A DNA stretch of 17,791 nt from Acidobacteriota bacterium (lineage in GTDB: Bacteria; Acidobacteriota; UBA6911; RPQK01; JADFOI01), in contig JACZQQ010000032.1 in assembly GCA_022545645.1 (NCBI GenBank), forward strand, positions 1-17,791. Reading direction: 5' to 3'. How positions within the stretch are numbered: the stretch's first letter is position 1; each line of letters starts with the position of its first letter. The notes below the pieces were generated by a model, which made no database searches, was not told the DNA's origin, and was given only the letters and a program-made list of their open reading frames with translations. The position numbers were made by a program, and so were the translations under genes. Shown in pieces: positions 6,990 through 14,516 of this stretch.

Positions 6990-7958
6990 ATGGACAGCCA
7001 ATATCACAAGGGTCTTCACTACTTTGCGCTGGCTACCGCCGGTGCGACCTTTCTGTTGTTGATTGCAGGCGCCTTGGTCACTAGCAATGATGCAGGCTTG
7101 TCCGTGCCCGACTGGCCACTTTCCCACGGACAATGGATGCCCGAAATGGTGGGTGGCGTCTTTTACGAACATGGGCATCGGATGGTGGCCACTACGGTCG
7201 GTCTTTTAACCATCGTCCTCAACATCTGGCTGTGGAAGGTCCCCTCCTACCCATGGGTGCGAGCTCTGGGTTTGGTTGCGCTGGCGGCAGTGATCATTCA
7301 GGGAGTCCTGGGAGGAGTGACGGTTCTTTTCTTTCTTCCCACGCCCATCTCCGTGCTGCATGCCTCCCTCGCTCCTCTCTTTTTCTGTATGGTCGTCACG
7401 CTTTCTGTGGTCACCTCACCCAGTTGGGTTCATCTGTCCCGCTTCTTCAGGGACGGATGGCGTAAGGTTTTGACGGGCGCTGACCGGGAGCTGAAGTTGG
7501 CCATCTTGACGACGATGGCTCTTTACTTCCAGCATGTGCTGGGCGCCACCGTGCGCCATTCAGGCACCGTCAATGGCACCAAGGCAGCGGTTCTAGTGAC
7601 TTCGGCCCTGGTTGTACATTTGGTGGGAGCCCTTGCGGCAACGGGTTTGATTCTTTTTGTGGCACGAGTCTTCACCAAACGAATCCATGATCGGAGTATC
7701 CTTCGGTTGGTGTACCTGCAGCTACTCTTGCTCTGTGCCCAACTGTTGCTGGGATGGGGAGCGTATCTGGTTCGGATCGATCCGGCCACCCGGGTACAGC
7801 CGAGCGTATCAGGAGTCTGGATCACCACTTCCCATCTGACCGTCGGTGTGCTTCTCCTGGTCACCAGTCTTGTTGTGACGCTAAAACTCATGCATAACGT
7901 GGCACTGAGAGACCGGGGACCAGTGCCCGAGCCCACTTTGGCGGGACAAACCGTATGA
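6990..7958 (+). CDS. ctaA: Heme A synthase (COX15/CtaA family)
   Basis: A 322-residue integral membrane protein with about eight transmembrane segments in two four-helix halves. The B. subtilis CtaA heme-ligand pattern is intact: catalytic Glu60 three residues before His63 (EHGHR), then His124, His210 and His282. It oxidises the C8 methyl of heme O to the formyl group of heme A, the cofactor of aa3-type cytochrome oxidase, in the cytoplasmic membrane. An AGGGGGA Shine-Dalgarno lies 7 bases before the ATG, and a good promoter lies upstream. Its stop overlaps the ctaB start in ATGA (7955-7958), which implies translational coupling. No oxidase subunit genes are in the window. Confidence 0.94.
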   Translation: MDSQYHKGLHYFALATAGATFLLLIAGALVTSNDAGLSVPDWPLSHGQWMPEMVGGVFYEHGHRMVATTVGLLTIVLNIWLWKVPSYPWVRALGLVALAAVIIQGVLGGVTVLFFLPTPISVLHASLAPLFFCMVVTLSVVTSPSWVHLSRFFRDGWRKVLTGADRELKLAILTTMALYFQHVLGATVRHSGTVNGTKAAVLVTSALVVHLVGALAATGLILFVARVFTKRIHDRSILRLVYLQLLLLCAQLLLGWGAYLVRIDPATRVQPSVSGVWITTSHLTVGVLLLVTSLVVTLKLMHNVALRDRGPVPEPTLAGQTV

Positions 7959-8848
7959 AAATGGAGTCTACTGCTGTAGACCGTCCTTTCTTGTGGAAGC
8001 TGCCAGCATTTTTTGAGCTCACCAAACCACGAGTCATACGTTCGGTGATCTTGACCTCGGCAGTCGGCTTCTATCTGGCCTCTTCGGGCAGATTGGATCT
8101 CCTCCTCTTGTTTCACACCCTGGTCGGCACCACTCTCTTGAGTGGAGGTGCGGCTGTCCTCAATGAATTTCTTGAGCGTGAAGCAGACGGCAGAATGCGG
8201 CGAACCTGTTCGCGTCCCTTGCCCTCGGGTCGATTAAGCGAAAGTGATGCCCTCATCGCTGGCAGCATCCTGATCGTCGTCGGCAGCTTCTATTTAGCCC
8301 TTTTGACCAATCTTCTGGCTGCCTTTCTGGGATGTGTGACCTTGGCTGTTTACTTGTTGGTGTACACCCCGTTGAAAATGAAGACCCCGATTTGCACGAC
8401 CATCGGTGCGATTCCAGGAGCCATCCCTCCTTTAATCGGTTGGGCAGCAGCAAAAGGGTCTCTTGATTCCCATGCCTTACTGCTTTTCGCAATACTCTTT
8501 GCCTGGCAGTTTCCTCATTTTTTGGCTATCTCCTGGCTATACAAAGAGGATTACAAGCGCGCTGGCTTCGCCATGTTGTCTTCGATTGATCCGGACGGCA
8601 GAAGAACGGGCCGGCGCATCCTGATTTTCACGGTGATCTTGTTTGGATTGAGTGTTGTCCCGGTGACGTCGGGTTTGACGGGAACCCTTTATCTTGTGGG
8701 AGCTCTTGTGTTGGGTTCAGTATTGCTGTGGTTTGGGTTTGAGGCGGCCCTCTCTCGGACGACAACCGCGGCACGCCATGTTCTGATGGCCTCGGTGGTC
8801 TACCTTCCTCTCCTTCTCTTTCTCATGGTCATTGACAAGAATGGCTGA
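7955..8848 (+). CDS. ctaB: Protoheme IX farnesyltransferase (heme O synthase)
   Basis: A 297-residue polytopic UbiA-family prenyltransferase. The first polyprenyl-diphosphate motif is N70-x3-E74-x3-D78 followed by MRRT and RPLP, with Glu replacing the first Asp of the classical NxxxDxxxD, a variation I believe is common in CtaB. The second motif region is YKEDYKRAG (196-204), and YTPLKM (137-142) and AWQFPHFLAISW are typical of CtaB. It transfers farnesyl to heme B, giving heme O, the substrate of the upstream ctaA product. Its ATG overlaps the ctaA stop by 4 bases. Its own stop overlaps the ABC ATPase start by 8 bases, so the three are one tightly coupled unit. Confidence 0.95.
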   Translation: MKMESTAVDRPFLWKLPAFFELTKPRVIRSVILTSAVGFYLASSGRLDLLLLFHTLVGTTLLSGGAAVLNEFLEREADGRMRRTCSRPLPSGRLSESDALIAGSILIVVGSFYLALLTNLLAAFLGCVTLAVYLLVYTPLKMKTPICTTIGAIPGAIPPLIGWAAAKGSLDSHALLLFAILFAWQFPHFLAISWLYKEDYKRAGFAMLSSIDPDGRRTGRRILIFTVILFGLSVVPVTSGLTGTLYLVGALVLGSVLLWFGFEAALSRTTTAARHVLMASVVYLPLLLFLMVIDKNG

Positions 8849-9815
8849 TCAGAGTCCGCCCTTATCTTCCTCAGAGACTGATCCTGTTGTTCAGGTAGCG
8901 AATGTGAGTTTCCGCTACGGGCAGCACCAGGCACTTAAAGATGTCGCTCTCTCCGTTGAAAGAAAACAGATCTTCGGACTTTTGGGACCCAATGGTGGAG
9001 GCAAGACGACCTTGTTTCGCATCCTTTGCACGCTTCTCGTTCCTCAACAGGGAGAAGTGAGGGTGATGGGAGTGGATGTGAAGAGAGATCCCCATGAGGT
9101 CCGCCGCCTGATTGGGGTTGTTTTTCAATCCAATAGCCTGGACCTGGAATTGACCAGCCAGGAAAACCTCCTCCACCAGGGCCGTCTCTATGGACTCCGG
9201 GGCGGAGAGTTGCAGGAGCGTGTGGAGCACTTGATGGTCCGCTTCGGATTGGAGCAGCGGAGCAAGGATCGGGTCCGGACGCTTTCCGGAGGTCTGCGTC
9301 GCCGTGTGGCGCTGGCAAAAGGACTTCTCCATCGTCCTCAGATTCTGATGTTGGATGAACCGACTCAGGGATTGGATCCAGGAGCTCGACTCGACTTTTG
9401 GAGATACTTGAGGGTATTGCGTGATGAAGAGGGAATCACCATTCTCTTCACCACTCACCTGATGGAGGAAACCGAGCAGTGTGATCACCTGGTGATTCTG
9501 AGCAAAGGCGAGGTGGTGGCCAGTGGCAGCCCGAAAGCTCTGAAAGAAAAAGTGGGTGGGGATGTGATTGTGATACGTACTTCCGACCCCGCGGGTCTCG
9601 GTGATTCGATCAGGAAGCGATTTTCCTGCGAGGCCAAAGTGGTCGATGGGACGGTTCGGGTGGAAAGCCATCGAGGGTATGAACTGGCGGCAAAACTCAT
9701 GGAAAGCTACTCCGACCAGATCGAAGCCCTCACGGTCGGAAAACCGACCCTGGAAGATGTTTTCGTTCACGAAACCGGGCATCACTTTGAGGAGGGTGAG
9801 AAGACAGAATTTTGA
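8841..9815 (+). CDS. ABC-2 type transporter ATP-binding protein
   Basis: A 324-residue ABC ATPase. Walker A is GPNGGGKTT (49-57), the Q-loop is Gln96, the signature LSGG is at 148-151, and Walker B ends in LMLDE (169-173). EPTQGLDPGARLDFW follows, and the H-loop is His206. The C-terminal extension LEDVFVHETGH is typical of the DrrA/CcmA-like branch that drives ABC-2 permeases. The ATG at 8841 overlaps the ctaB stop by 8 bases; a TTG at 8832 is also open but less likely. Genes like this often follow ctaB and are then followed by a membrane permease; here the next gene is an amidohydrolase, so the partner is missing locally. The transported substrate is unknown. Confidence 0.93.
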   Translation: MADQSPPLSSSETDPVVQVANVSFRYGQHQALKDVALSVERKQIFGLLGPNGGGKTTLFRILCTLLVPQQGEVRVMGVDVKRDPHEVRRLIGVVFQSNSLDLELTSQENLLHQGRLYGLRGGELQERVEHLMVRFGLEQRSKDRVRTLSGGLRRRVALAKGLLHRPQILMLDEPTQGLDPGARLDFWRYLRVLRDEEGITILFTTHLMEETEQCDHLVILSKGEVVASGSPKALKEKVGGDVIVIRTSDPAGLGDSIRKRFSCEAKVVDGTVRVESHRGYELAAKLMESYSDQIEALTVGKPTLEDVFVHETGHHFEEGEKTEF

Positions 9816-9879
9816 AGCATCAATTACCTGGGATCCTAGCCCGGCGTCTGATATAACCAGGTCCAAAGAGGGGGAAGTC

Positions 9880-11628
9880 ATGCTAAAGCGAACAAAGGGT
9901 TCCCGTGAAGAGGACGCCTGGCTGAGCGACGAGCAACTTGCTCAGTGTGCCAGAGCTGACGAGGCCCAAACCTACGGTTCCCCGATACCCACCCGGATCG
10001 TATCCAACGGCGAATACATGCCTCAGCCTCAATCGGAGAACCAGAAGCGGGTAGAGTCCAGGATCCAGGAACTGGTCAACTCTGCTAGCCAGAAGTTGGG
10101 TCTCACCCGGCGCCAGTTTCTGGTGAGCACAGGGGGATTGGCTGCATCGTTTCTGGCCATGAATGAAGTGTTCGGGCGGTTCTTCAACGTCCAGCAGGCG
10201 GAGTTGACCGAACCCTCGGTTTTCGCCGCCAGTGGGGCCCCATCCAACCTGTTTGTCTTTGACGACCAGCTCCATATGGTGAGGCACAGCAGAGCCCATG
10301 GTGGCGCGCTGCGAGCGACGGCGCAGGGTCGGACAACTCCCGGTTTTAGTTCCAACCCTTTTAATCCGGAAGGCCTTCCCGACGAGCTGGGCGAGGCCTG
10401 GACCCCCTGGAATCCGGCCTTGATCGGTCTCGATTTTGGCCCGGAAACGTTTCACCTGGTGCAGTTTATCAAAGACGTCTATCTGGACAGCCAGGTTACG
10501 GTGGGACTTTTAAGTAACGTCACCGCCTCACAGGTAACCATCGAGGGAGAAGGGAGACGTCCGCCCAAGAACCTTGAGGAATCTTTCTCGGCCGAGCTGC
10601 TGACCGCTGCCCAGACCATGGGGGTTCGGGACTTCGTCAACAAGATTGCCGGTTCTACCCGGCTGCTGGCCCACGGTTTGCTCTACACCGGCATCGGCAA
10701 CACCGACTTCGTCCAGTATCAGATCGACGAGTACAAACCTGACGCATGGAAGGGCTATACCATTTCTTTTGCCGCCAAGGTCGACCAGGACCCCGACAGC
10801 CTGATGCGCCGGTGGCGAATGGACGATGAGCAGGTGGCCTATCCCACTTACGAGGTCATCAGCAACAGTCAGGCAAAGCTCAGGGACACCAAGCCGGGCA
10901 TCGGGAACATCTGCGTTCATAAGGGCCTGGCTCCCAACGAGGAGGCCACGCCGGAGATCGGACATCCCAGTGACATCCCCAAGGCGGCGACCGACTGGCC
11001 CAATCTCAACTTCATTATCTATCACTCCTGCATCCGGCCCCGATTCTTCTACCATGAAACGTTGCAGGAGATTGAGTCGGGTGCATTGCGTGGCGGGGTG
11101 CCGGATATCAGCTGGACGACTGAGTTTGCTCAACTGGTGGCCGATTTCCCCAATGTCTATGCTGAGATCGGAACAACCTGGGCTTCTACCGTCATTACCT
11201 TTCCCACGGTGGCTGCCCATATTTTGGGGCAACTCCTGAAGTTCCTGGGAGAGGACAGAGTCGTCTTTGGTTCAGACTCGGTCTGGTATGGGTCTCCCCA
11301 GTGGCAGATCGAAGCCTTGTGGCGGTTTGAGATCCCCGAGGAAATGCGAGAGCGGTATGGTTACCCCGAGCTGACGGAGACTGCCAAGCGTAAGATTCTG
11401 GGTCTGAACTCGGCTCGCCTCTATCAACTCTCCTCAACCCGTACGGTGACCGCCCAGGGGGAGTATCGGCCTGTGCCTCCTGATTACGCCTCACGGATTC
11501 CCGATGAGTTGAAGACGCTGTTGGAGTTTCCCGGATTCGCGGCGGACAACCTGTCCAGGATGAAAAGTGAGTATTTGGCGAAAGGAGCGGTCCCCAGCAA
11601 TACTCGCTACGGCTGGATCCACACCTAG
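9880..11628 (+). CDS. Amidohydrolase-fold (amidohydrolase_2 / TIM-barrel) protein with internal Tat-type motif
   Basis: 582 residues. After a polar 75-residue N-terminus comes LTRRQFL (Arg77-Arg78) and a hydrophobic stretch to about residue 95, a twin-arginine-like export signal with a very long n-region. The rest resembles amidohydrolase_2 metal enzymes, which often act as decarboxylases or hydrolases. Probable metal or active-site residues are His132, His347 (CVHKG), His382 (IIYHSC) and Asp466 (VFGSDS). The first histidine of the usual DxHxH is Gln130 (DDQLH), so metal binding may be altered. The ATG at 9880 is fixed by AGAGGGGGAA five bases or less upstream; codons further up overlap the ABC gene. 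A 64-base gap with a possible TATAAC at 9852 separates it from that gene. Its stop shares a CTAG with the convergent flavin reductase. The substrate is unknown. Confidence 0.82.
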   Translation: MLKRTKGSREEDAWLSDEQLAQCARADEAQTYGSPIPTRIVSNGEYMPQPQSENQKRVESRIQELVNSASQKLGLTRRQFLVSTGGLAASFLAMNEVFGRFFNVQQAELTEPSVFAASGAPSNLFVFDDQLHMVRHSRAHGGALRATAQGRTTPGFSSNPFNPEGLPDELGEAWTPWNPALIGLDFGPETFHLVQFIKDVYLDSQVTVGLLSNVTASQVTIEGEGRRPPKNLEESFSAELLTAAQTMGVRDFVNKIAGSTRLLAHGLLYTGIGNTDFVQYQIDEYKPDAWKGYTISFAAKVDQDPDSLMRRWRMDDEQVAYPTYEVISNSQAKLRDTKPGIGNICVHKGLAPNEEATPEIGHPSDIPKAATDWPNLNFIIYHSCIRPRFFYHETLQEIESGALRGGVPDISWTTEFAQLVADFPNVYAEIGTTWASTVITFPTVAAHILGQLLKFLGEDRVVFGSDSVWYGSPQWQIEALWRFEIPEEMRERYGYPELTETAKRKILGLNSARLYQLSSTRTVTAQGEYRPVPPDYASRIPDELKTLLEFPGFAADNLSRMKSEYLAKGAVPSNTRYGWIHT

Positions 11629-12098
11629 AGACTTCTGTAGGCACCCCGGTAGTAAAGCAGAGGCTTTTTCTCAGGGTGGAGGATTTCCGTCCGCTTGACC
11701 TCACCCAGGACAAGGAGGTGATCCCCTCCCGGATACAGGGTGGAGATCTCACATTCCATTCTGGCCAGAACGCCTTCCAGCAGGGGAACTCCGGTTTTAC
11801 CGGTCACGTAGGGACCTTGGGAACGATCCGTTCCTGTTCGGGCAAAGTGATCGGATAGATCCTTCTGATCCTCTGCCAGAATGTTCACCCCGAATTTCCC
11901 GCTCTCCTTGAAGGCGGTCAGTCCACTCAATTGATTATCCAGGCAAATCACAACAAGCAGTGGATCCATGGAGACGGAAGTAAAGGAGCTGACGGTCAGT
12001 CCATAAGGGGTGCCTTCGCTGTTGGCGGTGGTGACAATGGTTACACCGGTTGCGAACTGGCCCATCACCTTTCGAAACTCATCTGGAGTCACAGGCAT
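11625..12098 (-). CDS. Flavin reductase family protein (FMN-binding split barrel)
   Basis: A 157-residue flavin_reduct domain protein. FATGVTIVTT (15-24), GLTVSSFTSVSMDPLLV (33-49) and FGVNIL (69-74) form the flavin-binding part, and GDHLLVLGEV (125-134) is the conserved C-terminal strand. Such proteins use NAD(P)H to reduce free FMN or FAD, often for a partner oxygenase; none is nearby. The ATG at 12098 lies 9 bases after AAAGGAGA; in-frame GTG (12104) and TTG (12107) are possible but sit too close to that site. It is 20 bases downstream of hemL, third in a hemQ-hemL-flavin reductase unit. The TAG stop is shared, as CTAG, with the amidohydrolase on the other strand. Confidence 0.9.
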   Translation of the reverse strand: MPVTPDEFRKVMGQFATGVTIVTTANSEGTPYGLTVSSFTSVSMDPLLVVICLDNQLSGLTAFKESGKFGVNILAEDQKDLSDHFARTGTDRSQGPYVTGKTGVPLLEGVLARMECEISTLYPGGDHLLVLGEVKRTEILHPEKKPLLYYRGAYRSL

Positions 12099-12118
12099 CG
12101 ACACCAATCTCCTTTCTT

Positions 12119-13414
12119 CTAGCCCGGATGGGAAAGGGCTTCCTCCAGGGCAGGGGTAAATGCCTCCAGGGTGCGCCCAATATCCGATTCGCTGTGAACT
12201 GCGCTGACAAACCAGGATTCCAGGGCTGAAGGTGGCAGATAGACTCCCCGACGAAGCAGGGCGTGAAAGAGACGTGCGTATAAAGCACGATCGGTGGAGA
12301 AGGCGGTTTGCGAGTCGTTCACAGGCTGTTCACAAAAAAAGAGGCTCAGCATCGAGCCCACCCGGTTCACCTGGCCGGCGATTCCACAACGATCCACGGC
12401 CTCGATGATGCCCTGTTCCAGAACCGCGCTCTTTTTCTCCAGTTCGGAGTAGAGATCCGGGGTCAGTTTCTCCATCGTTGCCAGCCCTGCCGCCATGGCA
12501 ACCGGATTGCCTGAGAGCGTTCCTGCCTGGTAGACAGGACCCAGCGGCGCCACCTGTTCCATCAACTCTCGACGCCCTCCGTAGGCTCCCACCGGCAGTC
12601 CACCACCGATGATTTTTCCAAGACAGACCAGATCGGGTTCCACATCGTACAAACCGGCTGCCCCGCTTGAAGATACCCGGAAACCGGTCATGACTTCGTC
12701 GAAGATCAGGAGAGAATCGTGGCGCTGAGTCACCTCACGCAGTCCCGTCAGAAAGCCCTTGGCAGGAGGAACCACCCCCATGTTTCCGGCCACCGGTTCA
12801 ACGATCACTGCGGCGATGTCCTGGCCGTGTTTCTGGAACAACCCCTCAAGATCATCCAGGTGGTTAAACGGCACCACCATCGTGTCCTGGGCCATTTTCT
12901 CGGGGACACCTGAGCTATCGGGCAGCCCAAAGGTGGCAACCCCTGAGCCCGCCTTGACCAGCAAATAATCTACGTGGCCATGATAGTTGCCCTCAAATTT
13001 GACAATTTTGTTGCGTCCCGTGGCGGCGCGGGACAGGCGAATGGCGCTCATTCCTGCTTCGGTTCCTGAGTTGACGAAACGGAGCATCTCAATCCATGGC
13101 ATGGCCTGGGTAATGGCCTCAGCGAGAAGGAGTTCTCCTTCGTGGGGAGCACCGAAACTCATTCCCTGGCCGACCGCTTCCTTCACCCGATGGACCACAT
13201 CAGGGTGGCAATGGCCGAGGATGAGCGGGCCCCATGAGCCCACATAGTCGATATAGGAGTTCCCATCGACGTCGGTTAGAATCGGGCCCTCTCCCTTGGC
13301 GATGCAGACCGGGTCCCCTCCTACGGCTTGAAAGGCCCGCACCGGGCTGTTCACGCCCGCAGGCATCAATCTCTTGGCTCGTTCCATCAACTCTCTGGAT
13401 CGGCTCAATTGCAT
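12119..13414 (-). CDS. hemL: Glutamate-1-semialdehyde 2,1-aminomutase
   Basis: A 431-residue PLP enzyme of class III aminotransferase fold. It converts glutamate-1-semialdehyde to 5-aminolevulinate, the first committed tetrapyrrole precursor in the C5 pathway. The N-terminal block MPAGVNSPVRAF (17-28) is diagnostic. NSGTEAGMSAIRL (115-127) and GNYHGH bind the cofactor phosphate and ring, Asp239 (FDEV) contacts the pyridine nitrogen, and Lys267 (LGKIIGGGLPVGAYGG) forms the Schiff base. The ATG at 13414 is 7 bases after the hemQ stop, and its likely Shine-Dalgarno TAGGT overlaps that stop codon. The open frame continues upstream into hemQ, but those codons are out of family. It is cytoplasmic and co-transcribed with hemQ and the flavin reductase. 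Confidence 0.96.
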   Translation of the reverse strand: MQLSRSRELMERAKRLMPAGVNSPVRAFQAVGGDPVCIAKGEGPILTDVDGNSYIDYVGSWGPLILGHCHPDVVHRVKEAVGQGMSFGAPHEGELLLAEAITQAMPWIEMLRFVNSGTEAGMSAIRLSRAATGRNKIVKFEGNYHGHVDYLLVKAGSGVATFGLPDSSGVPEKMAQDTMVVPFNHLDDLEGLFQKHGQDIAAVIVEPVAGNMGVVPPAKGFLTGLREVTQRHDSLLIFDEVMTGFRVSSSGAAGLYDVEPDLVCLGKIIGGGLPVGAYGGRRELMEQVAPLGPVYQAGTLSGNPVAMAAGLATMEKLTPDLYSELEKKSAVLEQGIIEAVDRCGIAGQVNRVGSMLSLFFCEQPVNDSQTAFSTDRALYARLFHALLRRGVYLPPSALESWFVSAVHSESDIGRTLEAFTPALEEALSHPG

Positions 13415-13421
13415 GGCTGAC

Positions 13422-14123
13422 CTACTGGGTGCCACTGAAACTGGACAGGATCTCGTCCTGGCTTCGGTAAATGGCCGTATAGATGGGCGTATCTCGCAAG
13501 GTGTATTTTCTTCCTTCAGTACTGCGGAGTACGGTGACCAACTCAGAGAAGTGAGCCAGGTCGTCGGTTTCATACACGACCACGAATTCCTGATCCTGAA
13601 GTCCGGTTGAATAGAGAAGAAGCTGGGAGATTTCAGGATATTGGCGGCCCACTTTGATGTGCTCGTTCATCATTTGCTGTCGAGTCTCCCTGCTCATCAA
13701 ATACCATTCGGAGGTCTTCACAAAGGGGTAAAGGACAAGATAGGGTCTGCGTTCGGGCACCAACGGATCCAGTTCCTGAGAGGACTTTCCCGTCGAGTAA
13801 ACGGAGGGACGCGTGAATCCCCACAGGGTGGTGAGTGGCTTGAGATACTGTCTCCAGGAGGCGGTCGTGGAGGAGAATTGGGTGAAGAAACTGGCCGGTC
13901 TTAGTGGATCATCCACTTGAACAGCACTCCAGATCATCAGGTCGCCTTCAGATCGAGTGGGGAAGATGTGATAGAGGAAAACCTGTTCAGCGAGTTGGGG
14001 GATCTGTTTGCTGAGCTGTTTGAGGAAGGCTTGCTGCTGCTTGGACGGCTGCTGCCAGAAGAAATCCGTGAAGCTGAATACGGAGTAGTGGTTCAGTTGC
14101 CTGCTCGACTTTGCTTGGGTCAT
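13422..14123 (-). CDS. hemQ: Coproheme decarboxylase / chlorite-dismutase-like protein (HemQ, ChdC)
   Basis: A 233-residue Cld-family protein. The C-terminal half carries YPFVKTSEWYLMS (133-144), EHIKVGRQYP (154-163), GLQDQEFVVVYE and YTLRDTPIY (207-215). Tyr132 aligns with the catalytic tyrosine of Listeria HemQ (Tyr147) and His155 with the proximal heme ligand. This identifies coproheme decarboxylase, which makes protoheme by peroxide-dependent decarboxylation of two propionates in the coproporphyrin-dependent pathway, rather than a true chlorite dismutase. Location beside hemL supports a heme-biosynthetic role. The ATG at 14123 is preceded by AGGAGGAA (14135-14142 on this strand) with an 11-base gap. 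A TATGAT (14160-14165) could be the -10. Other pathway genes (hgfB/cpfC-type ferrochelatase, cgoX) are not in the window. Confidence 0.88.
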   Translation of the reverse strand: MTQAKSSRQLNHYSVFSFTDFFWQQPSKQQQAFLKQLSKQIPQLAEQVFLYHIFPTRSEGDLMIWSAVQVDDPLRPASFFTQFSSTTASWRQYLKPLTTLWGFTRPSVYSTGKSSQELDPLVPERRPYLVLYPFVKTSEWYLMSRETRQQMMNEHIKVGRQYPEISQLLLYSTGLQDQEFVVVYETDDLAHFSELVTVLRSTEGRKYTLRDTPIYTAIYRSQDEILSSFSGTQ

Positions 14124-14159
14124 AACTTGTCGTCTTCCTCCTGTTCGAGGGGGGACGAT

Positions 14160-14165
14160 ATCATA
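14160..14165 (-). promoter_or_regulatory. Possible -10 box of the hemQ-hemL operon
   Basis: TATGAT on the - strand, about 37 bases before the hemQ start and between hemQ and the MITE-like element. The matching -35 region is poor (TCTTCA-like), so this is a weak call. Confidence 0.25.
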
Positions 14166-14228
14166 GTGTCGCGGGCGATTGAAGACATTTGGAACATGCG
14201 GCTCTTGAATTTAGTGGAGTTGACGGGT

Positions 14229-14504
14229 AGTGTCTCGTCCCATGAATACCATGACGTTTGCTGATGGGGCTTGGGAGGCAAGGTCAAGGAACGAGGAGAA
14301 GGCGATGTCAGGGGCATCGACGACGACGAGTGACGCAGAGATTGTCCGCAATCCCCATCAGCCCGAAGGGTGGCGGCGGGACGGCATCGATTTCTTTGTC
14401 GTTCCTCCTCCGTGATGTACACTGACATCGCGTCGTCGTTACTTCGCGAACTCGACGCCGTCGCGCTCACCACAAACATTATGGTATTCATGGGACGAGA
14501 CACT
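14229..14504 (+). repeat. MITE-like element, complete copy 2
   Basis: A 276-bp element bounded by 32-bp terminal inverted repeats, 14229-14260 and 14473-14504, identical at 30 of 32 positions. The left end starts AGTGTCTCGTCCCATGAATA. Further nested symmetry lies inside: CTGATGGGG (14261-14269) pairs with CCCCATCAG (14353-14361), and CGATGTCA pairs with TGACATCG near 14424. The right half (14362-14504) is about 90% identical to bases 1-142. No clear target-site duplication is seen; GG follows the right end in both copies. Frames crossing it on both strands look like by-products of its symmetry. It fills most of the 393-bp gap between hemQ and the peptidase gene, and the remaining 14124-14228 holds only the hemQ leader. 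Confidence 0.8.
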
Positions 14505-14516
14505 GGGGTTAGGTCA

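Noticed and set aside
8871..9881. Antisense open frame of 336 codons opposite the ABC ATPase
   Set aside because: Walker A, LSGG and Walker B fix the + strand frame; the antisense product shows no family features.
13422..14123. True chlorite dismutase
   Set aside because: The conserved blocks and the hemL neighbour fit coproheme decarboxylase; no chlorate or perchlorate reduction genes are seen.
1..14504. Composite transposon bounded by the two direct MITE-like copies
   Set aside because: The 14 kb between them are ordinary metabolic and heme genes with no transposase or integrase, and the copies have diverged by about 10%.
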